From: Arthrobacter sp. 135MFCol5.1
GTDB taxonomy: Bacteria > Actinomycetota > Actinomycetes > Actinomycetales > Micrococcaceae
Length of the DNA: 64,000 nucleotides
NCBI RefSeq assembly: GCF_000374865.1
Contig: NZ_KB895460.1
Span: forward strand, 62,001 to 126,000
Direction of reading: 5' to 3'
The position numbers and the translations under genes are program-made. The stretch's first letter is position 1. Each line of letters starts with the position of its first letter. Below, piece by piece: positions 44,426 to 52,066 of this stretch. The notes under the pieces are model-generated. The model saw only the letters and a program-made list of their open reading frames with translations. It did not search any database and was not told the origin of the DNA.

Positions 44426-45595
44426 ATGACCAACCCGCAGGACAACGGTCCGCAGAAGTCCACACGCATCGTGGCCGGCCAGTCAGCCAAACCCAAGCGC
44501 CCCCTGGGCCTGAAAATCGGCATTGCCGCCGCAATCCTGGCCCTGGTTGGCGGTGGCGCCGCCGTCGCCTCAGCCGTCAACACTGGCGCCCCGGCCGCAA
44601 CCCCGGAAAGCGCCCCGGCCGGCAATCCGGCAGCTGAGCTGAAGCTGGGCTATTTCGGCAACGTCACGCACGCCCCGGCCCTGGTGGGCGTCAGCAAAGG
44701 CTTTATCGCCGGGGAACTGGGCAGCACCAAACTCAGCACCCAGGTCTTCAATGCCGGTCCGGCCGCCATCGAAGCCCTGAACGCAGGCGCCATCGATGCC
44801 ACCTATATCGGCCCCAACCCGGCCATCAACTCGTTCGTCAAGAGCCAAGGCCAATCGGTGAGCATCATCGCCGGAGCTGCCGCCGGCGGGGCGCAGCTTG
44901 TGGTCAAGCCGGAGATCACCTCCGCCGCAGACCTGAAGGGCAAGACCCTCGCATCGCCCCAGCTGGGCGGCACCCAGGACGTCGCCCTTCGGGCCTGGCT
45001 CTCGTCGCAGGGCTACAAAACGAATGTGGACGGCAGCGGCGACGTCGCCATCAACCCCACCGAGAACGCCCAGACGCTCAAGCTGTTCCAGGACGGAAAG
45101 CTCGACGGCGCGTGGCTGCCCGAGCCTTGGGCCTCCCGCCTGGTGTTGAACGCCGGCGCCAAGGTGCTGGTGGATGAAAAGGACCTGTGGGACGGCTCCC
45201 TTTCGGGCAAGCCGGGCGAGTTCCCCACCACCATCCTGATCGTCAACCAGAAGTTCGCGGCGGACCACCCGGACACCGTCAAGACGCTGCTGAAGGGCCA
45301 CGTGAAATCGGTTGAGTGGCTCAACAACGCCTCTGCCGCCGACAAGGCCACGGTGATCAACTCCGCCTTGAAGGAAGCCGCCGGCGCGGAGCTGAAGCCG
45401 GATGTCATTGACCGGTCCCTGAAGAACATCGTCTTCACTGTGGACCCGCTTGCCGGAACCTACCAGAAACTGCTGGCCGACGGCGTGACCGCCGGTACCA
45501 CCAAGCAGGCCGACATCAACGGCATCTTCGACCTGCGGGCGCTCAACAGCGTGTCCGGCGAGAAGACCTCGGCAGCCGGGCTCGGCAAGGAATAG
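44426..45595 (+). CDS. ABC transporter substrate-binding protein, SsuA/NMT1-like
   Basis: 389 aa. Periplasmic-binding type II fold of the aliphatic-sulfonate/nitrate/taurine group: LKLGYFGNVTHAPALVGVSKG, NAGPAAIEALNAGAIDATYIGPNPAI, LKGKTLASPQLGGTQDVALRAWL and LDGAWLPEPWASRL. The N-terminus has about 28 polar residues and then one hydrophobic helix (LKIGIAAAILALVGGGAAV) without a lipobox Cys, so it is probably membrane-anchored rather than a lipoprotein. AAAGGA precedes the ATG. No permease or ATPase gene is beside it, so it is an orphan here. Confidence 0.88.
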   Translation: MTNPQDNGPQKSTRIVAGQSAKPKRPLGLKIGIAAAILALVGGGAAVASAVNTGAPAATPESAPAGNPAAELKLGYFGNVTHAPALVGVSKGFIAGELGSTKLSTQVFNAGPAAIEALNAGAIDATYIGPNPAINSFVKSQGQSVSIIAGAAAGGAQLVVKPEITSAADLKGKTLASPQLGGTQDVALRAWLSSQGYKTNVDGSGDVAINPTENAQTLKLFQDGKLDGAWLPEPWASRLVLNAGAKVLVDEKDLWDGSLSGKPGEFPTTILIVNQKFAADHPDTVKTLLKGHVKSVEWLNNASAADKATVINSALKEAAGAELKPDVIDRSLKNIVFTVDPLAGTYQKLLADGVTAGTTKQADINGIFDLRALNSVSGEKTSAAGLGKE

Positions 45596-45610
45596 CTCCT
45601 ACCCTTGATT

Positions 45611-45656
45611 GCTCCGCAGGTGTTGTTTTGTGCACCTACAGCGACTCCTGCGGAGC
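45611..45656 (+). terminator. Terminator after the SsuA-like gene
   Basis: GCTCCGCAGG (45611-45620) pairs with CCTGCGGAGC (45647-45656), and the loop holds a second pairing AGGTG/CACCT (45618-45622, 45633-45637). It lies between convergent genes and can serve both. Confidence 0.65.
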
Positions 45657-45735
45657 GCCGTTCACAGCGCGGGGCCGCCCGAACCAGGACGACGCGGCGC
45701 CCGCGCAAGGAGGGCTCCCCGCAGAGGGCAGCCGG

Positions 45736-46950
45736 TTAGCTGCCCGGTCCCAGGTGAATGGTGACGACGGTCCCTGACTCGGGGGCGGGACCGAGGTCAA
45801 GTCGTCCGCCGGCCGCAGCGGCAATCCGGGCACAGGTTGCCAGGCCCAAGCCTGATCCGGGCGGGTCACCCTGGCGGTCAAGGCGCACCAGCGGATCGAG
45901 CACGCGTTCGCGGTCACCGGAGGCGATGCCCTTGCCGTTGTCGATGACGCGCAGGACCGCACCATCCTCGCCACGGTGGCCGGTAATGTGGATGACCGGC
46001 GGGACGCCAGGCCGGCTGTAGGCCAGGGCGTTGTGGATGAGATTCTGCAGGAGAACCCGGGTCTGGACCGGGTCCGCGGTAAATAGCAGCTCCCCCGAGT
46101 CCACGGACGCTCCCGACTCCTCCACGGCGGTGGCCAGGTCCGCGACGACGTCCCCCACGAGATCCGCCAGGGAAACCGCGGCCGGCTGCAGGTCACCGCC
46201 GATGGTGGCGAAAGCCAGGACGTCCTCGACCATCGCCAGCATACGCCGGCCGGTCCGGCCCACGATGCCCAGGTACTCCGGAAGCCGGGCGTCGTCGCCT
46301 GCTTCTGCGTCCATTTCGCCCAGTTCCACGAATCCGAGGATCGAGGTCAGCGGGTTGCGGAGGTCGTGGCTGATCCTGCCGGCAAACTCCGCCAGGAGGG
46401 TGTTGCTCCGCTCGGCTTCGGCCAGCGCATCAGCCAGGCGGCGTGCGCGGCGCTCCAATTGCAGGACGTCGACGATTTGGGCGGCGAGGATTTCAAGGCC
46501 GCGGAGTTGTTCGCCGCTGAGCCGGCCGGTTTCCCGGGCGCCGGCACAAAGGGTGCCAAGGACAAACCCGTCGTCGGTCACCAGCGGAATGGAGGCATAG
46601 AACCTGACACTGCTGCGCCGGCCGTCCACGTAGGGGTTTTCGCGGTACCGGGGGTCCAAGGAAGCGTCCTCGAGGACGGTGGGTTCACCGCTAAGGAACC
46701 CCACCGCGCACATCGAGTCTTCCCTGGTGCACAGATACGGTTCCATGCCCGCGGTGGCTGCCTGGTACTGGAGGTCTTCGGTGATGATGTTGATGGCTGT
46801 CACGGGCTGGCCACAGACCGTGCGGGCCAGTTCAACAAGGTTCTGCAAGCGTTCCGACGCAGCCGGAACGTCGACATGTCCGTCCGGGCCTGGAATGGGC
46901 AGTCCGGTTCCGGCAAGGACCGCGTCTCGGACCATCTCGTTCACCGTCAT
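45736..46950 (-). CDS. GAF-domain sensor histidine kinase
   Basis: 404 aa, soluble. The GAF domain (about 28-165) has ERLQNLVELARTVCGQPV, TREDSMCAVGFL and SVRFYASIPLVTDDGFVLGTL, a redox- or light-type GAF signature. A coiled-coil linker leads to HisKA (SHDLRNPLTSIL, His195) and HATPase with LIHNALAYS (N box), VIDNGKGI and GSGLGLATCARI. No response regulator is adjacent. The signal is unknown. Confidence 0.88.
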   Translation of the reverse strand: MTVNEMVRDAVLAGTGLPIPGPDGHVDVPAASERLQNLVELARTVCGQPVTAINIITEDLQYQAATAGMEPYLCTREDSMCAVGFLSGEPTVLEDASLDPRYRENPYVDGRRSSVRFYASIPLVTDDGFVLGTLCAGARETGRLSGEQLRGLEILAAQIVDVLQLERRARRLADALAEAERSNTLLAEFAGRISHDLRNPLTSILGFVELGEMDAEAGDDARLPEYLGIVGRTGRRMLAMVEDVLAFATIGGDLQPAAVSLADLVGDVVADLATAVEESGASVDSGELLFTADPVQTRVLLQNLIHNALAYSRPGVPPVIHITGHRGEDGAVLRVIDNGKGIASGDRERVLDPLVRLDRQGDPPGSGLGLATCARIAAAAGGRLDLGPAPESGTVVTIHLGPGS

Positions 46951-47079
46951 GGCCTGCGCGCCTTGTTATCAGCGCGCGCGAACCACCGGCCATCCGCGCG
47001 CGCGGTGGCCAAGCCTTCCATGCCGGGATCGTCCACCGGTCCAGCATCCCATACCGGCGTCGCCGCACGGGGAGAACAC

Positions 47080-47115
47080 AGGAGGGCCGGCTCAAATCCA
47101 TGAACCGGCCCTCCT
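47080..47115 (-). terminator. Terminator of the DUF2188-like gene
   Basis: AGGAGGGCCGG (47080-47090) and CCGGCCCTCCT (47105-47115) form a perfect 11-bp stem with a 14-nt loop, 43 nt past the stop at 47158. Confidence 0.7.
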
Positions 47116-47157
47116 TGCCTTCCCCGGCACCGCGGCGTCACGGGGAAGGTGAACCAA

Positions 47158-47385
47158 TCAGCCCGGGACGTTCCGGGGATCGTTGCCGTAGCTGTACTTC
47201 TCCCCGATCTGGCCATCCTGGTTTTTGATGACGTGTTCCACCTTGTCTGCTTTCGCGGCGTCGCGACCGGCGGCTACCGCCTCTTCCTTGATGCCGTAGC
47301 CGGCACCAAACGCGCGGTCAGCGCCTTCGCGCTTGTTCTTCCACTGGCCGTCTTCGTAGTACGTCTCGATATCGCCCTGAGCCAT
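47158..47385 (-). CDS. DUF2188-like small stress protein
   Basis: 75 aa, starting MAQGDIETYYEDGQWKNK, then a repeated EA.A..AA..A helix (IKEEAVAAGRDAAKADKVEHV) and IKNQDGQIGEKYSYGNDP. The WK.K....A...F..KEEA..AGR..A pattern and the IKNQDGQI..K end match DUF2188, small basic/acidic proteins of unknown function often induced by stress. GAGGGAG precedes ATG 47385, deciding the start against an upstream in-frame ATG. Confidence 0.8.
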   Translation of the reverse strand: MAQGDIETYYEDGQWKNKREGADRAFGAGYGIKEEAVAAGRDAAKADKVEHVIKNQDGQIGEKYSYGNDPRNVPG

Positions 47386-47441
47386 TGCACACTCCCTCTG
47401 CTGTTTGGTTCCAAGACGCCTGCTGCGCAAGCGCGGAAAGC

Positions 47442-47550
47442 GAAGAGCCCCGCAGTACATGTTGTTGTAGAGCGGGGCCTTCGTGGCAACCACTCCGCCT
47501 GTTGGGGGGCCGGCGGAGGAGCTGACACCAAAATAATAGAAAGCATGCTT
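47442..47550 (-). promoter_or_regulatory. Hairpin and AAGCATGCTT palindrome upstream of the DUF2188-like gene
   Basis: GAAG-A-GCCCCGC (47442-47453) pairs with GCGGGGC-CTTC (47472-47482) and may terminate the kinase transcript arriving from 47627. AAGCATGCTT (47541-47550) is a perfect 10-bp palindrome. A related TAAG-N4-CTTA box precedes the gene at 22695, so a shared regulator is possible. Confidence 0.35.
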
Positions 47551-47626
47551 AGTTTTCAAGCCGGCAGAGAACTCCTGGGAGCGCCGCTTCCTGCCGTGGC
47601 CGTACTACAACCACGAAGGATAGCGG

Positions 47627-48568
47627 CTACCCGCCCACCGCGTTCAGCTCGGTTCGGGTGGGCGGGTTGGCGCCCGGGCGCGACACCGTGACGGCAGCCG
47701 CGCGGGCCGAGTGCGCCAGGAGTTCGGCCAGCCCTTCGGTGGGCAGGTCGCGCAGTTCCTCGCGGTTCTGCGCGCCGTCCAGCTCCCGGTCAACCAGGCC
47801 GGAGAGGAGCGCGGCCATGAACGAGTCACCGGCGCCCACGGTGTCCGCCACCTCCACTTTGGGCGCGGGCACTGACGTTTCGCCGGCGCGGCAGATACCC
47901 CAGGGCCCGTCCGCGCCGCGGGTGACCACCACCAGGGCAGGGCCCTCCTCCCCGCCAAGCGCCAGCCAGGCGCGCGCGGAGTCCAGCACATCCTGGCCGG
48001 GGTAGAGCCATTCCAGATCCTCGTCCGAGGCCTTGACCACGTCCGCCAGGCTGACGAACTTCTCCGCCTGCCGGCGCGCGTAGTCCACATCGGTGATGAT
48101 GCTGGGGCGGCAGTTGGGATCGAAGCTGATGATGGAGGACGGGTGGGCATGCTCGACGGCGGCCAGCACCTCGGCGGCGCCCGGCGCCAGCATGGTGGCA
48201 ATGGAGCCGGTGTGCAGAAGCGTGGTGCCCTGCAGCATGAAGCCGAGCCGGTCCACGAGGCCGGGCAGCTCCCAGGCGAGGTCGAACGTGTAGGTGGCGG
48301 CGCCGTCGTCGTCAATCAATGCGGTGGCAACGCTGGTAGGCAACTCATCCGGAGGCAGCGGCAGCATCACGGAACTGGCGCGAAGGTGCGCAGCCACAGA
48401 ATCGCCGTAGGCATCCCGGCCGTAGCGGCCGATGAACTGCACCGGATGGTCCAGCCGGGCCAGGCCGACCGCGACGTTGAGGGGGCTGCCGCCGACGTGC
48501 GCCTCGATTCCCGAGGCACGCTGGACGACGTCGACAAGGCCTTCGCCAATAACTGTGAGCATGGTCAT
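47627..48568 (-). CDS. PfkB-family carbohydrate kinase (fructokinase-like)
   Basis: 313 aa ribokinase-fold kinase. It starts VIGEGLVDVVQR, with substrate-binding GGSPLNVAVGLARL, FIGRYGRDAYGD, and a C-terminal ATP/catalytic motif DTVGAGDSFMAALL (catalytic Asp). ISFDPNCRPSII is typical of fructokinases. It phosphorylates a free sugar, probably fructose. ATG 48562 is an in-frame alternative two codons later. No sugar transporter is next to it. Confidence 0.88.
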   Translation of the reverse strand: MTMLTVIGEGLVDVVQRASGIEAHVGGSPLNVAVGLARLDHPVQFIGRYGRDAYGDSVAAHLRASSVMLPLPPDELPTSVATALIDDDGAATYTFDLAWELPGLVDRLGFMLQGTTLLHTGSIATMLAPGAAEVLAAVEHAHPSSIISFDPNCRPSIITDVDYARRQAEKFVSLADVVKASDEDLEWLYPGQDVLDSARAWLALGGEEGPALVVVTRGADGPWGICRAGETSVPAPKVEVADTVGAGDSFMAALLSGLVDRELDGAQNREELRDLPTEGLAELLAHSARAAAVTVSRPGANPPTRTELNAVGG

Positions 48569-48604
48569 ACTCTGCCAGAAAGCGGGCCGGCTCAGCAGTT
48601 CATG

Positions 48605-49393
48605 TCAGCCCAGGAGCCGGGCCGCCAGTTCGCGGCATACCGCATACGCCGGGGACTTGGGATTGATCAGGTCGAAGTGGTCACCGGGCACCATGACCAG
48701 GTGCGCCGGCACGCCTCCGGCCCCGCTTGCGTCCACGTACAGCGCCGACATGGCCAGCGGCACGTCGTCGTCCGCCTCTGCATGCACCGCGTAGACCGGC
48801 ACATCCAGCGGCAGGGCGGCCATGGGGTCGGCGCAGCGGTAGCGTCGGGGAAATTCCGACGACGATCCGCCAAGCAGGTTGGCCACCGCACCGTTGCTGA
48901 GGTTCAGGCGTTCGGCCTCGGCCAGGTTCAGGACGCCAGATTGGCTGACCACCCCGGCGAGGCGGACGCCGCCGGGGTCTGCGAGCTCCGCGCCCGGACC
49001 CGGCCCGGCCAGGTGCCCGCGGCCCGCCGCCCAGACGGCAAGGTGGCCGCCGGCAGAATGGCCCACGGCCACCACTTTGCCGAGGTCAAGCGAGTGCTGC
49101 CCTGCCAGTTCAGCGAGTTTATCGATCCCGGCCAGGACATCCTGGAAGGTGGCAGGCCAGCCGCCGCCGTTGCCGGCGCGGCGGTACTCCAGGTTCCAGG
49201 CGGCCATCCCATGTTCGGCAAGATCTACGGCAAGCGGCTCCCCAAGTTCTGCCCCGTATGTTGAGCGCCAGTAGCCGCCATGGATCACCACCACTACCCC
49301 CCGAAGCTGCCCGGCCGCGGGAGGATCTGGCAGGAAGAGCTCGCCCCATTGGCTGGGGTCCGCGCCGTAGGAGTACTTCAGCCGCTGCACCAT
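48605..49393 (-). CDS. Alpha/beta hydrolase (esterase/kynurenine formamidase-like)
   Basis: 262 aa. The oxyanion motif is VVVVIHGGYWRSTYG (HGGxW), the nucleophile elbow is VGHSAGGHLAVWAA (Ser about 121), the Asp is near EADDDVPLAMS, and the His is in VPGDHFDLINP. The HGGYW entry and the Q-SGVLNLAEAE segment resemble arylformamidase/BNA7-like esterases. ATG 49393 gives the usual start MVQRLKYSYGADP; a longer frame to 49462 is possible. The substrate is not proven. Confidence 0.85.
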   Translation of the reverse strand: MVQRLKYSYGADPSQWGELFLPDPPAAGQLRGVVVVIHGGYWRSTYGAELGEPLAVDLAEHGMAAWNLEYRRAGNGGGWPATFQDVLAGIDKLAELAGQHSLDLGKVVAVGHSAGGHLAVWAAGRGHLAGPGPGAELADPGGVRLAGVVSQSGVLNLAEAERLNLSNGAVANLLGGSSSEFPRRYRCADPMAALPLDVPVYAVHAEADDDVPLAMSALYVDASGAGGVPAHLVMVPGDHFDLINPKSPAYAVCRELAARLLG

Positions 49394-49572
49394 ATGCCAG
49401 AGACTACAGGGACCGGGCGTGGGCGGAAGCCGCGCCGGCGACAGCTGCAAACGATCCGGCATAAGCGAAAGTTCCCTCTTGCTTAGTTTTTCTATTTGCT
49501 GGACTTGGCCTAAGACCTGTGCCTATGCTTGGTGCTGCTTGTAAGAGCAATCTCTGGGGGGAGGCGTTCTGA

Positions 49573-50601
49573 GTGAAGTCACATCATAATCCGTGGGCTT
49601 TTCTCCGCCCCCTCCTGCTTGCCCTCGCCGCTACTGCCGCCTGGGTAGCGTTGTCCGCCGGAGGCGCTTCTGCTGATACCGGTGCGGACGATTCGGACTC
49701 CCGGCATTCCATGCTCGGATCGGTCGGATCATCCCTTCGCTCCGTCACCACCACCGTTGCGCATCAAGCCAAAGGTGCCTTGGAACCGGTGGAGGCCACC
49801 CTCAAGGGCGGTCCGGACAATGCGCCTGTCGCGAGTGTTCCGGCGTTGATCCCCGCGCCATCCCTGGGCCCGGCGGTGAAAGACGTCACCGGACTTGCCG
49901 ACCAGGTGGTGCAGGCCGTTCCCGTCGTCAACCGGGTAGTGCCTGCCGGGACGGTGGGCACGGTGGTGGACCCGGTTGCCGGCACTGTCGATACCGTGCT
50001 GGACCGTGCGGTGGGAACCGTGGCCCCAATTGCCGGCGCTGTTCTTGAGCCCCTTGAGCCTGTTGTGGAACCTGTCATCGACGCTGTTCCCCTTCCCGGC
50101 GTTAACCCGGCTGACTCCGGCCCGGTTCCCCCCGTGGTCACCGACGCCATCGACACTCTCACCTCTGATCCGGCGTCGACCCCCGCTCCTTCCGTGCCCG
50201 GCCTTCCGCAGGCAGGCCACGAAGCGGATGCGTCTGTCACGGTCGCAAACGCCGATGCCGCCGGCACCGCGCCGGGTCGAGCCGCGATGATTCTCGGAGA
50301 CGCCCTGCCCGGAACCGGCCAGGCCTGCGACACCCGAATGAATTCGGTGGCAAACGCCCCGGCACTTGCCGAAGCCGGCCCGGACCACGCACCAATCCAT
50401 GAACCTTCTGATTCCCTGCCGGGCGTGCCGGGTGCCACTACCGGCGGAAGCAGCTCCTCCGGGGGCAACGGCCCGGCCGTCCCCGCATGGCTCAACGCCC
50501 ACCAATTCTACGTTCCTGCGGCGGGTACCGCCGCCATCGAGGGCCGTCTGCTCGCAGCCCCGGCACCGGTGTCCTTCGACCCCGGATCTTCCCCTGATTA
50601 G
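49573..50601 (+). CDS. Secreted low-complexity cell-surface protein
   Basis: 342 aa from GTG 49573 with GGGGAGG upstream. A signal peptide (about 1-35, PWAFLRPLLLALAATAAWVAL, cleavage near GGASA) leads to a Val/Pro/Ala-rich chain with repeating units such as VVDPVAGTVDTVLDRAVGTV and LEPLEPVVEPVIDAVPLPG, then a disordered Ser/Gly/Pro part ending SFDPGSSPD. There is no transmembrane or sorting signal. I do not recognise the family. Its neighbour is a repeat protein with a cell-wall sorting signal, and the two may be cell-wall or sheath components. Confidence 0.65.
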   Translation: MKSHHNPWAFLRPLLLALAATAAWVALSAGGASADTGADDSDSRHSMLGSVGSSLRSVTTTVAHQAKGALEPVEATLKGGPDNAPVASVPALIPAPSLGPAVKDVTGLADQVVQAVPVVNRVVPAGTVGTVVDPVAGTVDTVLDRAVGTVAPIAGAVLEPLEPVVEPVIDAVPLPGVNPADSGPVPPVVTDAIDTLTSDPASTPAPSVPGLPQAGHEADASVTVANADAAGTAPGRAAMILGDALPGTGQACDTRMNSVANAPALAEAGPDHAPIHEPSDSLPGVPGATTGGSSSSGGNGPAVPAWLNAHQFYVPAAGTAAIEGRLLAAPAPVSFDPGSSPD

Positions 50602-50691
50602 TTGAGGCCCCTCCGCGCACTCACGTGCGGAAACTGAGCCATTTCCGGGCCCAAGAAGTATGCCCAATTCAACTTTTCAGGAGAACTTAAA

Positions 50692-51894
50692 ATGATGCAT
50701 CGCAACATTCGCAGGTGCCTGCTCGGCACCGCATTTGCCGGCGGACTGCTGGCCTTCGGCGGTGTCGCCGCCAACGCAGCAGACACCACAACCTCGGGAA
50801 ATGACGGGCTACTTTCAGGCACTCAGGTGGTGGCCCCGATCAACATCCCGGTCAACCTCGGAGCCACTTCGCTGGGACTTGTTGGCGACTCCGCAGCGAG
50901 CACACAGAATGCCGGAGCACCGGCAGCCCCCGCTCCAGCGGCGACCACCACTGGTAGTGACAGCATCGCGTCCGGAACCCAGGTAGTGGCGCCGATCACC
51001 GTTCCCATCACGCTGGGGGCAACCTCGGTGGGCGCTGTTGGCGACTCGGCAGCAAGCACCCAGGACCCCGCCACTTCGGGCACGGCACCGGCAGCCCCGG
51101 CGCCCGCGGCGACCACCACCGGTGGTGACAGCATCGCATCCGGAACCCAGGTAGTGGCGCCTGTAACTGCACCGATCAACCTCGGGGCCACGTCCGTGGG
51201 CCTCGTCGGTGATTCAGCTGCAAGCACCCAGAACCCCGCCACTTCGGGCACGGCACCGGCAGCCCCGGCGCCCGCGGCGACCACCACCGGTAGTGACAGC
51301 ATCGCATCCGGAACCCAGGTAGTGGCGCCTGTAACAGCGCCGATCAACCTCGGGGCCACGTCCGTGGGCCTGGTCGGGGATTCAGCCGCAAGTGTTGAAG
51401 GCGCCGGCACCACAGGCACCACGACGGCGCCCGCTGGACCCATCACCACCGGCGGAACCGACGGACTCCTCTCGGGAACCCAAGTGGCGGCCCCGATCAC
51501 TCTTCCAATCTCCCTTGGTGCCACCTCCGTGGGCGTGATTGGTGATTCGACAGCCACCGTAGTGAACCCTCCGGTTGTCACGCCGCCTGTTGTAACTCCT
51601 CCTGTGGTGAACCCCCCGGTGGTTACTCCTCCGGTCGTGAATCCTCCGGTAGTTACCCCTCCGACCGTCACCACCCCGACGGTCACCACTCCGTCCACCG
51701 AGGGTCCGGCGGCCCAGCCGGGGGCCGGCGCTGCTGACATCCGCGCCGCAGCGGCTCCGATGCAGGCCAACTATGCTGCAGCCCCGACGGTCCTGGCCAA
51801 CACGGGGGTGAACACCGGCTTGTTGCTGGTGGGCCTGCTGTTCCTGGCCTTCGGCGGTCTCCTCACCCTGGTCCTGCGTCGGAAAAGGGTCTAA
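50692..51894 (+). CDS. Repetitive chaplin-like surface protein with LANTG sorting signal
   Basis: 400 aa. Signal peptide CLLGTAFAGGLLAFGGVAAN (residues about 9-28). Five repeats of about 56 residues follow, each with SGTQVVAP-x4-P-x-LGATS-x-G-x-x-GDSAAS; repeats 3 and 4 are nearly identical at DNA level. Next comes a Pro-Val region of repeated NPPVVTPPVV units. The end is LANTG (368-372), a hydrophobic helix and RRKRV, a class E-type LAxTG sortase signal. The repeat pattern recalls chaplins (GNxxxxPVxxPVxxxGNS...GL), without their cysteines. It is predicted to be covalently attached to the cell wall. Function, such as coat, adhesion or hydrophobic surface, is inference. Confidence 0.7.
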   Translation: MMHRNIRRCLLGTAFAGGLLAFGGVAANAADTTTSGNDGLLSGTQVVAPINIPVNLGATSLGLVGDSAASTQNAGAPAAPAPAATTTGSDSIASGTQVVAPITVPITLGATSVGAVGDSAASTQDPATSGTAPAAPAPAATTTGGDSIASGTQVVAPVTAPINLGATSVGLVGDSAASTQNPATSGTAPAAPAPAATTTGSDSIASGTQVVAPVTAPINLGATSVGLVGDSAASVEGAGTTGTTTAPAGPITTGGTDGLLSGTQVAAPITLPISLGATSVGVIGDSTATVVNPPVVTPPVVTPPVVNPPVVTPPVVNPPVVTPPTVTTPTVTTPSTEGPAAQPGAGAADIRAAAAPMQANYAAAPTVLANTGVNTGLLLVGLLFLAFGGLLTLVLRRKRV

Positions 51895-52066
51895 TCCCGG
51901 TCATGGCGTGAATCGTCTACGCACCTGAGAAGACGCCGGGAGTCCAGGAATTACAGTGGACCCAATCCGGCCAGGAAGGATGAATGGTTACAGCTGTGGC
52001 GCCGGGCGGTCGGGACAACGAACCGCTCGGCGCCGCTGCACGACCCGGTCCGGTCCCCCGGAGCCG

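Noticed and set aside
50790..51480. Regularly spaced near-identical DNA repeats, possibly a CRISPR array
   Set aside because: The repeats are in frame, about 168 bp apart, and encode protein repeats of the LANTG surface protein. There are no short palindromic repeats with unique spacers.
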